The translations under genes were made by a program, and so were the position numbers. A model generated the notes under the pieces. The model did not search any database. It was not told where the DNA came from and saw nothing but the letters and a program-made list of their open reading frames with translations. A DNA stretch of 64,000 nucleotides from Phoronis australis (taxonomy: Eukaryota; Phoronida; Phoronidae): positions 158,690 to 222,689 of the forward strand of contig NMRA01000103.1 of NCBI GenBank assembly GCA_002633005.1, read 5' to 3'. Shown here in pieces: positions 1 through 10,740 of this stretch (position 1 is its first letter; each line of letters starts with the position of its first letter).

Positions 1-465
1 TCCACACTGAGACCAATGTACATGTACCAGTCCACACTGAGACCAATGTACATGTACTAGTCCACACTGAGACCAATGTACATGTACCAGTCTACACTGA
101 GACCAATGTACATGTGCCAATCCACACTGAGACCAATGTACATGTACCAATCCACACTGAGACCAATGTACATGTACCAGTCCACACTGAGACCAATGAA
201 CATGTACCAGTCCACACTGAGACCAATGTACATGTACTAGTCCACACTGAGACCAATGTACATGTACCAGTCCACACTGAGACCAATGTACATTATGTAC
301 CAGTCCAAACCAAGACCAATGCACATGTACCAGTCCACCCTGGGACCAATGTACATGTACCAATTCACACTGAGATCAATGTACATGTACCAGTCCACAC
401 TGAGACCAATGGACATGTACCAGTATACACTAAGACCAATTAATAAACATGTACCAGCCCACAAC
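1..465. repeat. 30-bp minisatellite, about 15 units
   Basis: About fifteen head-to-tail units of 30 bp fill the left edge and probably run beyond it. Each unit holds the core GACCAATGTACATGTACCAG with a self-complementary TGTACA/ACATGT centre. Units near 290-330 carry small insertions and substitutions, and the array decays by 465. Since 30 is a multiple of 3, several frames stay open on both strands; these are artefacts of periodicity. Confidence 0.95.
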
Positions 466-906
466 TGAAGTCGTTGTTATATTATACTACCATTGTCGAC
501 CATTAATTGTACAATATCTAAATGGTATTTAGAAACAGTAATTAACCAGTCATCAGCTTGAAAATTTCAAATTTAATTCAAGTTAACTGTCCTGCAAACT
601 AACACAGATACAAAGATTACTTTGCATTTTCGTTGCAGAAAACATAATATGAGTAAACTTCAAGGGCTTGCATAATTTACATACTTACCGTACCTGTGTG
701 ACATATTCAACTGAAAGTACATCCGCTTGATTTTTATGTTTCACCTGGTAATGTTCTCACATACTCGACTTAAAGCACCCCCTTATTTTAGTCATATTAA
801 GTACACTGGAGATTGACCAATATGAATACCACAGATAATGTATGATAATGTATGATGATGTGAAATGAGCACATGCCAGACAAAGTAGACTCAACACTAG
901 CTATAC
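466..906. other. Intronic or downstream sequence, no feature found
   Basis: AT-rich sequence downstream of the last visible FN3 exon. A donor-like GGTAAGTATG lies on the minus strand near 685, but no acceptor upstream of it keeps the frame of the 907-1021 exon open, so no exon is called. The next exon of that gene may lie beyond the window. Confidence 0.5.
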
Positions 907-1021
907 CTTGGAGTAAGAGAAGGTGGTGCTGCTGCTGGCCACAAATGCACTGTTACCGTGGTATCAGTAGCTTCCGTCTCCAGTGTTCTGACAGGCGGTA
1001 GTTTAACTAGGTCAGTTAAAT
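907..1021 (-). CDS. FN3 receptor-like gene: exon starting a second FN3 domain
   Basis: Third visible exon, read on the minus strand. It follows a pyrimidine-rich acceptor (TTGTTTTGCAG) and ends at AAG|GTATAG. Entered in phase 1 from the preceding exon it reads DLTDLVKLPPVRTLETEATD and then TTVTVHLWPAAAPPSLTPR, leaving phase 2. The LPPVRTLETEATDTTVTV stretch has the shape of FN3 strands A and B. The membrane-proximal FN3 modules of receptor tyrosine phosphatases look similar, but that assignment is inference from memory of the family. The second half of the domain was not found to the left. Confidence is high for an FN3 exon, low for the gene identity. Confidence 0.75.
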
Positions 1022-1162
1022 CTGCAAAACAAACAACCAAAGGTCATACGTAATCAAAGAAAAATTCTAAATTGAAGCTATTAGGATAGGTTCAGACTGC
1101 CACTTTCACGACTCTAGCTTCTTCTCTTTTAATTACAGATTTCAGACCCGATAAAATGACAC

Positions 1163-1280
1163 AGCTCACCAACTGCCAAACAGCTCACCAACTGTCATAC
1201 AGTTCACCAACCGCCAAACACAGCTCACCAACTGCCAAACACAGCTCACCCACTGCCAAACACAACTCACCAACTGCCAC
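1163..1280. repeat. Short tandem repeat, 19-21-bp units
   Basis: Six or so units built on CAGCTCACCAACTGCCAAA repeat with slight variation inside the intron between the 1453-1654 and 907-1021 exons. Open frames across it reflect the repeat, not a gene. Confidence 0.85.
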
Positions 1281-1452
1281 TAATGTTCATGAGTGCACCT
1301 GCAGATTTAATGGTAGAGCTGGTATTAGTTTTCCACAATTTGCAATTTCAAGACAACTTTTTCCCTGTAAAACACATCTTCCCTCTGACAATGTTTGCAT
1401 AGAAAGTTTAGATACTCCCTAAAGTATTGAGAAATGTGACATGCTAAGTTAC

Positions 1453-1654
1453 CGCTGGCTCTAGGTGGCGCTGTCCACACCAAGACGGCGTCACTGGGAT
1501 CACCATATCCTGCAGAGGTCTTGCCAGTCACCGTACATTCGTAGAGTGACGCTTTAAGGAGACCTTTAATGGTACCCACCAATGATACACCCAACTGTTT
1601 ACTGACTGAAGTGCCATCTGTTGCTAGGAGAGACTGTTTAAACTGACAGGATAT
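1453..1654 (-). CDS. FN3 receptor-like gene: exon with second half of an FN3 domain
   Basis: Minus-strand exon of 202 bp from acceptor TTTTTAG to donor GCG|GTAACT. It enters in phase 0 and leaves in phase 1, the usual phase of FN3 domain borders. It reads ISCQFKQSLLATDGTSVSKQ, LGVSLVGTIKGLLKASLYEC, TVTGKTSAGYGDPSDAVLVW and TAPPRAS. Joined to the upstream exon it completes the domain: a GYK strand C', the L-x-x-x-x-L-Y-E-C core tyrosine segment, and TSAGYGDPSD before the final strand. The core spacing is intact with no stop, so the gene looks functional. FN3 modules act in cell adhesion or as receptor ectodomains; which gene this is cannot be told. Confidence 0.85.
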
Positions 1655-2044
1655 CTAAAAACACGACAAACATTTGGTATAATTACCATTACTGTCACTG
1701 GCACTGTTGTTATGAATGCTAATAGAGAATATTCTAAATATAACTCCATTAAAAGCTGATTTGTATTTAACTGTGCTCTCAAAGTCTTAAAAACATGAGA
1801 CCGACTTCATTTAAATAACCTAATTTCAAATTCAGGAGGTCAAGGTGGTATTTCAATAGCAACTTTTTAAGTGATGAAATTTCACTGCTTCAAAATCTCC
1901 ATCCAAGTGGAATATGAACTGTAGGTGGTGTTTCACCATTGCACGCAAAATAGTCTCTACCGCCATCTAGCGATCTCCTCATCAAATTTTAACATGTCGC
2001 GGTGATATGTACTCTGATGGTTGACAACTATGCAAATATCATAC

Positions 2045-2149
2045 CTTGTATCCACTTATTTTGCCCCTTGGGTTCACTGGCTCCTTCCATTGGAAACCCA
2101 ATGACGTGTCAGATCGAGTGATGTTCTGGACGTCAACCGGCATCTCTGG
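2045..2149 (-). CDS. FN3 receptor-like gene: exon with first half of an FN3 domain
   Basis: Minus-strand exon of 105 bp, exactly 35 codons, bounded by acceptor TTATGTTACAG and donor AAG|GTATGA. It reads PEMPVDVQNITRSDTSLGFQ and then WKEPVNPRGKISGYK. This is the N-terminal half of an FN3 domain: a P-x-x-P start, a S-L-x-x-x-W core tryptophan, an E-P-x-N-P-x-G turn and an I-x-G-Y strand. The following exon (1453-1654) continues in phase 0 directly after GYK and completes the fold. Exons 5' of this one were not recognised between 2150 and about 5 kb, so they may be far upstream. Confidence 0.85.
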
Positions 2150-2508
2150 CTGTAACATAATTACAAATTAAAATTCACATTTTTACACAGAACACCATCA
2201 TAAAAATTTATGCAGCTTGGGAAACAAATGGATATTTAACAACCTATGTATATTCCAAAGTGTAATCTGCTTGGAAGTATGGTACATTTTGAACACTTGA
2301 TCTTTAAAGTCATGTTTATCAAGATTCACTTGTACAACTGACTAAGCGTTATAAACCAAGTTGCTAAAACTTACCAAAACTGCACGAACAATCAAACGTT
2401 ATCAGTGCAACAGACATTACAACAAGAGTAACAAGGAGCGTTGAAATGCGCCCATGAATGCATCACAAATGGTGTGCTTTTAGGGTTGTTTATTTGTCAT
2501 AAAAATGG
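2150..2508. other. Intron or upstream sequence of the FN3 gene
   Basis: AT-rich, no open exon with matching phase. A minus-strand donor-like TTTTGGTAAGT near 2375 has no convincing exon before it. Confidence 0.5.
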
Positions 2509-2576
2509 CCACTAGATGGTGCAAAAATGTACAATCCATCTGAAAATGGGTACAGAATTAAGCCACTAGGGGGCAC
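2509..2576 (+). promoter_or_regulatory. Pair of CTCF-like motifs
   Basis: CCACTAGGGGGCAC at 2563-2576 fits the bilaterian CTCF core consensus at every position. CCACTAGATGGTGC at 2509-2522, 54 bp away in the same orientation, has one mismatch. A weaker match on the opposite strand (GCTAGATGGCGG) lies near 1971. Tandem CTCF sites often mark insulators, and the position beside a receptor-type gene would suit one. Binding is inferred from sequence only. Confidence 0.5.
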
Positions 2577-2761
2577 AGTGTTCATTGGATCCGCCTGAAA
2601 GTAGTCATTGTCTGTTGTTAGCTTCCACACATACTAAATTTAATAAAGACCCAGCCGTGGGTTTAGGCGCAAAGCAAAACAAAACTACCATTGGAGAAGC
2701 CACTGTAGTCAAAGTCGTCATCGTCAACCATAATCTTCACACAGAGAACATGAGCGCCAAT

Positions 2762-2895
2762 TACCAAATTAAAAATACTTACGAACAAACCCTGAAAATA
2801 CCCGGTGAACAGTTTGAATTATTTTTCACTGGCAGAGAACCACTTTCAATATTGCAATTTAGTCTGTTGATCGCGTTCCAGGTCTCTTTAAAATG
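2762..2895. repeat. Dispersed repeat, copy 1 of 2
   Basis: About 130 bp are shared in the same orientation with 45384-45510. Both contain ACGAACAAACC near one end and ATATTGCAATTTAGTCTGTT near the other. An open frame of 112 codons over this copy is not conserved in the second, so it is not called as a gene. Confidence 0.7.
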
Positions 2896-5139
2896 GAACT
2901 GCACGGTAATTTCTTGTCTGTGATTGCTTAGTCAAATTACTTAGAAACAACATATAGCGACGATATGAATAAGAAGTAGGTTAAAAATTGACTTGAGTCG
3001 AAAATTATCCGCAATAAATCACTCAACCGCATCCAGTATGCATTGTGACGTGGTGTTTGGGAATAACACTGCATGATGCGGCAATGTGAGCCCCCAAAGA
3101 TAGTCATTAGTGCAAAGTTCACCTATTTGCAAAATTCTGTTTTCATATTTACAAGTTGTCAGTGAATACAGCTGAACTGAGTCTAGTGCAGATGATGTTC
3201 AAATACCACTGTCGTTTTGCTTCACTATACATTTGCATGAATTATATCACTTGTTTAAAAGCTTAGTTATTTGTTTCATTACTTTGTATTACAGCATTTA
3301 TTACGTGTACAACTCCAGAACCAAACACCTTTATTATACTTTAAGTTACCGTCATTTCTGTACTTTTACCTTATGTTTCTGCTTATGCTGGAGTATCCTT
3401 ACAGTTTGTTGCTACTGACGTTTTCGTTATTCTGTAAACTTGATTCGATAATTGTCTTTTGATGGATTTCTCACGCGTAACCGTATTCTGTGCACGTTGC
3501 ATTGCATTACAATGGCGGACTGTCGCTGAACTCCAGATGGTGACAAGTACGGATATTTATGACTTTTTCTCCTAGAGATTCCGCTAGGATTACGTGGGAG
3601 ATACTGGTGAGTTTTTATGGCATGTTTGAGCACATTACATCCAAAAAATACATGCAAGCAATACTCACGTTGTGGGCACCTACACTACAGTACGTGTTTG
3701 GACTGGTCATGAGTAGTACTGCGTTGCATTAGCAATTCGATGTAGGAATGCAACACCATTCGAACAAAGTTATCTTTAAAATGTAGAAATCGATCATATA
3801 TGTATTTAGAGACTCTTTTGCCCAATAGCTGAGTCGTGGCAAGCGCTGAAAGCTTCTCAGCCATGACGGCCCAGCGGGACTTGGTATTCGCGGTGTTGTA
3901 AAAAAATCAGGAATATCGGTGAAAATTTGTTACAAAATGATGCATTATGTCGTTGAGTTAATGAATTTTGTAATATTTTATGAAGATATACATATGCTGT
4001 ATTAGTTTCGGCTAAAAGTGTGCTTGATTAACACAAATATGGAATGAGTAAATTAGGCAGTCAGACATACGACTGTACATGTACGGACTCGCCTGAGACA
4101 GCTGCACGGACACGTTATGAGTAGATTTTTGAAAACTGCACGAATTCGCCTGTGGACTGGTTAACATTTAGTCACATTTTTACCACAATAGACCGTTTAC
4201 CGTTATATTTAACAATAGTTCTCATGGAGTATAGTCGGATAGGTGACTTGATAAAGATGAATTTGCAAATGGTGTATTAAAGTGAATACACAGACAGGAA
4301 GTGTTAGGCCAATTGTCATTAACCATTTTGGACTGAATGAAATCGATGCAAAAACATTTTTTTCTAATCAACCAACTCCAATTGCTGTAACTTCTGTGTT
4401 GGCACGGATCAATTCGCTGAAGTAATTGGCCACGGCATCGTAGATGATGGCGATCAAGTATTTAGGATTAGGTATCTAACATTGCATAAACACAGTGGTT
4501 TGGAATGTTTCAGAGTAAAAAATATGGATGCATTCCCAGCACTGAATACACCGAGCGGAGCGAAAAGAGTGCGAACGGGATACAGAGACAGATTTAGCAC
4601 GAGATTGCAGTGAAATAAAAGAAATATGTGACGTAACACCATGCGTGATCGAGGCTTTGACAGACACTTGGGTCACTGAAGTTTAGTAAGATAATACATG
4701 TACATGTACATGTAGCTGATGGCACATTCCCTTAAGACAATATAGCGTTCTTACTGGATTTAGATGTGGCAGAACTGTTACCCTCGACAACACCGTAACA
4801 ATGAGGTATTCCAACGACATTGTGAAGTTTTGGCGAATCGGATGCAAACTTTTCCACGGAAAAATTGAGATTTATGTGAGCGTTCAAGCATATCGGAATG
4901 AAAACTGGCGGAGACCCATTAGAATCGAAAATAAACTTTGCCGTGCCAAACGTTAAGCAACTGCCTGCATCAAAAGTGAAATAAAAAGTGTGGTGGAGAC
5001 ATTGACCTGTTCGGTTACGAAGATGAACCAAATTTGAAAGACGGACAACAAAGACTTAAACAGGAAAATGAGAATGTAGATGAACTGGGTAATTTGTTAC
5101 AACTGTAGTCCATTAGGGGCATTTTTTAAGAATCCCCAA
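2896..5139. other. Non-coding stretch, nothing recognised
   Basis: No domain, repeat structure or RNA gene recognised. Open frames are short and of low-complexity, AT-driven composition. Confidence 0.5.
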
Positions 5140-6120
5140 ATGTGGAAATCGGTGTAATGAGGCATTCTCGGGATTGTACTGAAACCCCCTCCTCTCCCTC
5201 CTCCCCCAAATCCCCCGACTTCTAAGACCACCTCGACCTACAAGCACCTCGAACCACGACAAATGAGCCACGACCCCTCGAGCCAAGACCCCCTCGACCC
5301 ACAACCTGTGGCAATAGAGGTATCTGTGCGTTTTTTACGTATTTCAAAATCTTATTAATACGCTGGGCGACTTTCTCAAAAGACATGCCTTCATGCGAGT
5401 CTGCTACGGCAGAAAACAGAAAGTGGCGTGAGAACACTGGTGGTCTTGAATATCATGAAAGTCAACGTAACGCGCAGCACAGTTCCACGAGTGGCTATCA
5501 CAGTTCTAATAAACTTAGGGAGAGAGAGTACGTTAACGTGAATCTACATAATTTCACAATCTTATTATTTGGTTTATATTTTATACTCGTTTGCAATATA
5601 CTCCATATAACGTTGAAATACTTTTAGTTAGCAGTATGTTTTTTAAACTGGTTTACTGGTGAAATTACAGTTTTGTCAGTTCCTCAGACTCTGCAATTTA
5701 GTGAAGAGCAGACGAGACGATTACACTCTGTCGGGAACGACATTTCTATGGTTGATAGCTCTTTGATTTGATTTGGTCGCGTTGTTGTTTTCTGTTTTTG
5801 GCTTTCAAACTTGCCGAATCGACTGCCTTAATTGCAAACGAAAACGGGGAAAAGCCAGCCGAGCTCATGGCCCAACCCATTGGTCCTACAAGTCAGCGCT
5901 TGTTCTATGTTCAGATCTAGCCGAACTTGTGTAGACTAGGTTGACAGGGTTCTGGGTCGTGGGGGTTGTGGACGAGGTAGTCGTGGATCGAGGGATGCAG
6001 GGGACGAGGGGGGTCGTGGGGGTTGTGGGACGAGGTAGTCGTGGATCGAGGGATGCAGGGGACGAGGGGGTTTCAGAACAATCCTCATTATCGCGACAAA
6101 CGTTGCGGTCTGTTGAATGC
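5140..6120. repeat. Foldback-like structure with inverted GC-rich arms
   Basis: Left arm 5140-5310 and right arm 5941-6120 are inverted relative to each other. A TGAAACCCCCTC box follows a TAATGAGG box in the left arm and reappears reversed at 6065-6100. The right arm holds two tandem units of about 60 bp (GGGTCGTGGGGGTTGTGG...); the left arm holds shorter reversed cousins (CCTCGACC, CACGAC). The interior shows no gene. It could be a foldback transposon or a rearranged minisatellite; no target duplication was identified. Confidence 0.5.
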
Positions 6121-9100
6121 GAATTTTAGATTATTTCCTCCAGTTCGGAGTCCTTGAAACAGTCTGCTAATCTTTGAAGTTAAGTGCTGGAGAATTTACG
6201 TCGTAGAAACCAGCAAATCTCAGTTATTTCTGGGAGATATGTGCAGTAGGTCGGACAGCAAGTTTTAGGTCGGGAATCCAATTGTAAAGTTATTTCACAT
6301 TTTTTATAGAGATACTTGTCTGGTTTATGTGTATAGGAATGAGTTATTCTCTGCTGGTACTGATGCATAATTGGACGACAACAATAAGTTGAAAACTCCA
6401 CCGGCTCAATGCGAAACCGTACTGTACAGTTGCTCATGACGAGTTCGGACAGTCACGCGAAACTCGAGTATGACGACTCCGTTCAGATATTTTGACAGTA
6501 GGTACAGTATCTTAAAATGCTACAAATTACAAATATTAAATATACTTCTCATACGCGTTTTCTATGGTTATATGACGGTACTTAAACACAAAAATTTAGT
6601 CAAACAAAAACAAATGTAAAAAAATAGACACTCGTTGTTAATCATTGTGTAAACAATCAGTGAAACCTCTTGAGCATGGCACCGTATTAAAATGATTAAG
6701 GTCACATTCAATGACTGCTCTTCCACTGAGTGCATGCCAACAGTTTCATTGCAAAATGTCATGTGTAATGCGGTAAAAAATCTCATCAAGTACGCTTTGT
6801 AGGGGAATAGTTGCCGATTTTGCTCATGAGGACGCCGTACTCCTCATGACCATTCCAAACACGTAGTACAGGTCCCTCGCCATGAAGACTGATCAGAACA
6901 AATGCTTTTGCAGTCCACCATCAAACAGGCCCTCGCAAAAGAGCGCTAACTGGACACACTGCAAAACCCATGCGTTAAGAAGTTTGATGCTTTTAGTCAA
7001 TAAATTTGTTATTTTTTACTTTTAAAGTGTTCAACACCATTGAAAGGCATTTAGACGAGGAATCTGGTGACAACTGAACATTGGTTGATGTTAACAATTT
7101 CTTGTATTTATTTTCAGTGGGGTGTTCCTCATTGGGGATACTGATTTAGTGGACAAAATTGTTCAAGGGAAGTTGCGTGTAGTATAGTTCTGGGCATTGG
7201 GCCAAATGCACGATCTTAAAATAAAATATGGATAACTATTTGTTTGCGATGACCTCATTTTTTCATTCAATTTTCATCTGATAACGATAAAATGCAAAAT
7301 TATAAACCTCTTTCTAAGGCCATTCCGACAAGTCAAGTTCCCATACAGTAGCTAAAAGTGATATGGAACAATTTCGATTTAACCAGTAATGGTAAATAAT
7401 TATTTTACCAATCTACGATCTGTACAATACAGGCCTAACATTTCGTGTTGACTTTTAGATAGTCTTAAAATTCTTTTCAATGGGAAAATATGAAGAGAAA
7501 TTATGACATGAAGAATTTTTCTATCATATCATTTCATTCGGTTACAACGTCACCTTGAGGAAAGTCGTGTGTGGTACTGGTAGAAGATTTGCTAGTTGTA
7601 AAAATATAAGATACATTCAATTCATGGCTTAAAACGTGTTTATAAATAGGTTTCCGTAAAGCCAGCTAATTATATGTCTTTAACCAATTACTACACAGAC
7701 GAATGCCAACATTTGACAGTCATTTTAATATAGTTCATCCTCAAAAGATTTTAAGAATTGTAGGTATTTCACAAACCGAGCCACTTTACTCTGACGGGAT
7801 GCACATGTTTAAACATTTTACAGCTGCTTCTGTCTAAAACGTTTGTGGAATTCCCCTACACAATTTTACAAAAAAAGTTTCTGACACGCGTATTCAGCTG
7901 TATACAGATCACTCTTTGGTACACTTCTTTGAAAAACAAAGTGGAGTCTTTAATACTATATATACGCATCAGCAATACTATATTTATTTGTCACTAAGGC
8001 CATGTTTTGATAACATTAAGTGTACACTGGTATGCGACAGTGAACGTTTATTGGACTTAACGCTTTGGATAAAGCTTTAGATCAGTGAAGGAACAGAACA
8101 ATGTACGCTTTCCACAAAAGTGCTGGTATTCAAGTCTCATCGTGTCGTCGTAAAATTGACTATCTTTAAGTAAATCGGTTGATCTAAGTGCAAATTAATG
8201 TCAAGTTAACTTAAATGGGATGAATGAAAGAGTGCGTGACTGGGTGTGAAAGTCCTTCCCTTTCAACTTTCCTCAACCCCTCTTCTGTAATAATTTCATA
8301 TCAGTTGTGCGCCCAATCACTACGATTCCTTTTTCAAATAAACTAACTGTCCTGTATTATGCATTGCATATTGTAAGGATATGTACATGTAGTTAGGACC
8401 ACCCTACACCAGTCACAGTCGTTAATATGATTTCTGGGTAAATAAACGCATTCGCTGAAAAAAGACTATTCACCATTTGTTAAACATTTTCCCTCTGTCG
8501 TATGATGCATTACCTATTTTTTTAAAAATGTCCCAGTTTAATCATTAATCGCTGTCATGAGAACCAGAAATTATTTCACTCATGCCAGTGCACGATTCAC
8601 GTGACAAGAACTGTTTGTCTGGCGTATGATTTGCATAAGTATAACGTGTCAATGAATCATGCATGCGTTTTCAAAATTGTGACAAGCACCGTGCTGTTGA
8701 TAAGATCTACGATTATGTGGGTAACGAATTCGCTTATACAGATGTTAATGTTCATTCTTATTACGCACTAACACATGATTAAAAGCAAATTTTATACGAA
8801 ATGTCAGTTTCCCTTGTCCGTATACGGCTACCGATGCTGGTGTTATTTTGCAAAAGGCGTTCACTTGCATCTGCGTTAAATTTCCATAATTTAACGAAAT
8901 GTCACACAGGCCGGATGATCGCGCTGCGAAAGAATGCGCACTTGCACCTCATTTACCCTCGTAAATAAATTGGCGAGCGGGAATACGCCCCCTAACGAGA
9001 ATCAGGGTTGTACAATATAGGTAAATGGTACGCAACCGGTACCCCTTCCCTACTGTACGATGTCAGATATCAAGTTTACTTCTCGTTTTCTTGAAAGAAC

Positions 9101-9700
9101 TCGTAGTTCTTTCCAATAGAAAAACTGTTGCAAGGTCTTTATACTCAGTCGATAATGACGCATCTTGTTACATCTTCCAACATTAAAAATGTGGAGTTAG
9201 AGAGAAAACATTTCAACTTCATTTGAAAAGAGAGAGATAGAATAACAAGAGGATAAATGGATCAAAATCTAGCCCCATGTTGGTCTTACTGTGATTCAAA
9301 TCTTATTGTTTATCAAGTCTGTGGTGCCCGACGTGCTGATGCATGAAGAAATGTTTCCTGAATACGGTCACTTGCTAATTTTACAATAACGTTCCATAAC
9401 TCTACTTTTCAAACGTAGAGAGTTTACTTGTTCGAAGTTGTAGATTTTTTGAGTAATTTGCCCATCGATTTGATAAAACAATAACATGAAATTGCGACTA
9501 CGACGCGTCACTACTCATGACAAAGCTATTAACTCAGTTATTTTAAATGTACATTTGAACATTGATGCCCCACTAAGGAAATGAAACGAGTAAAAAACAA
9601 ATCAAGTTACTAATTAATTAGTCTTTACGCGTTCTATTTGTTCTCAAAACCTATTTTTGAAACAAAGAGTGTGACTGTCGTACGTTTACATGTATGTGCT
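6121..9700. other. Intergenic sequence, nothing recognised
   Basis: Over 3.5 kb of AT-rich unique-looking sequence. No exon pair, transposon end or RNA gene stood out. Confidence 0.5.
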
Positions 9701-9709
9701 CCTGCACCG

Positions 9710-9848
9710 TGATTGGCTGGGCTCGTTAGCTCAATTGACATGTCAGAACTGCCTTTTGCTGTCTTGCATGACAAACCCACCTTCAAACAGTATATACAAC
9801 AGTCTCACACCAAATCTATATTTCGCATTAGCGATCTCTGTTGACGTC
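9710..9848 (+). promoter_or_regulatory. TATA promoter with CCAAT and CRE-like boxes
   Basis: A TATATA box at 9791-9796 lies about 70 bp before the ATG at 9866, leaving room for a transcription start near 9820 and a short leader. An inverted CCAAT box (GATTGGCTGGG) lies near 9710 and a CRE-like TGACGTCT at 9842-9849. The ordered spacing favours a real core promoter. Initiation has not been shown. Confidence 0.55.
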
Positions 9849-9865
9849 TAATTGAACAGCAAGCG

Positions 9866-9937
9866 ATGGAGACATTATTGCTCTGCTTTTTGACCGGTGG
9901 CGCATCCTTAGCAGTGTCGGGTCTTGCTACCAATGTG
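9866..9937 (+). CDS. Candidate first exon with signal peptide
   Basis: ATG in a good context (G at -3 and +4) reads METLLLCFLTGGASLAVSGL, then ATNV. This is a short hydrophobic signal peptide with small residues at a likely cleavage point. Donor-like GT dinucleotides lie at 9935 and 9938 (phase 0); phase-1 donors nearby are weak. Transposable element R1 begins about ten bases further on, so the exon may have been clipped or its intron invaded. The next secreted-type exon on this strand is the PLAC-type exon at 16094, entered in phase 1, so joining the two would need a weak donor or an intervening exon. Linking them is inference. Confidence 0.4.
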
Positions 9938-9945
9938 GTGAAAAA

Positions 9946-10740
9946 AGTGGTCAAACTTTCAGAAGTAAAATGCACCTAATGACCCCATGGGTGCACCAAA
10001 TGACCTGAAAATTTAGAATTCATACTCAATTGCACCTAGTAAACAGATACTTAATTCTGAAGTGTCTAGCTCAAAATTTTAGTTTGCACTCAATGACCTT
10101 AAACATAAGAGATATAGCATTTTGAACGTTACATGACCTTTGCACTAATTGACCTTATCCGGTGCATTTTAAGCATATTTAGGAGAATTATTGCAAAGCC
10201 CATGGGAAATGTGTTTAACGCTGAGAATCACAGTTGTCTAACGGTTGACACATCAGAATACTTGCTGATTCAAAAGGTCAAATTTTCAGAAGAAAAACGC
10301 ACCTAATGACCCCACGTTTGCACTAAATGATCTGAAACTTTGGATTCCGATTTGATTTACCTGTGGCAATCAGACCTGTCAATTTGAAGTGTCTAACTTA
10401 AAATTTTAGTTCGTACCTAATGACCTTTGACCTGTTTCACCTGATTGGATGACCCGATTACTCAGAAAAGTAATTTATTAAATTCTCATGTAGACTTATA
10501 CCTGTGAACCGAATTTGAAAAAGATAGCTTTAAAACTGAAGGAGGAGTAGAATTTTGAAAATTATATGACCTTTGCACCAAATGACCTCTTCCGGTGCAA
10601 TATGGAATATGATTATGTAACCAATCAAAATTTATATATTTGCAAAAGTCATATGCTGAAGTTAAAGACCGTACCTGCACCCAATTTGGAGTTATTAAGC
10701 CTCAAAGTTGGTCGGAAGAAGAAGAATAAGAAGAATAAGA
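9946..10740 (+). mobile_element. Element R1, copy a (5'-truncated)
   Basis: Starts abruptly at GGTCAAACTTTCAGAAG and runs to the GAA/AATAAG-rich tail that abuts copy b. It shares most of its length with copy b (10741-11950) and with the inverted copy c (43664-44937). No open frame is conserved among the three, so R1 is non-autonomous. Internally it consists of diverged units of about 430 bp carrying many TGACC motifs. A perfect TGACCTTTGACCT lies at 10421-10433. Confidence 0.85.

Noticed and set aside
92-468. Long open frames on both strands at the left edge
   Set aside because: They are translations of a 30-bp minisatellite, whose unit length is a multiple of three.
685-775. Further exon of the FN3 gene before donor GGTAAGTATG
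   Set aside because: All nearby acceptors put a stop codon in the phase required by exon 907-1021.
2585-2923. 112-codon plus-strand frame
   Set aside because: Overlaps a dispersed repeat whose second copy (45384-45510) does not keep the frame.
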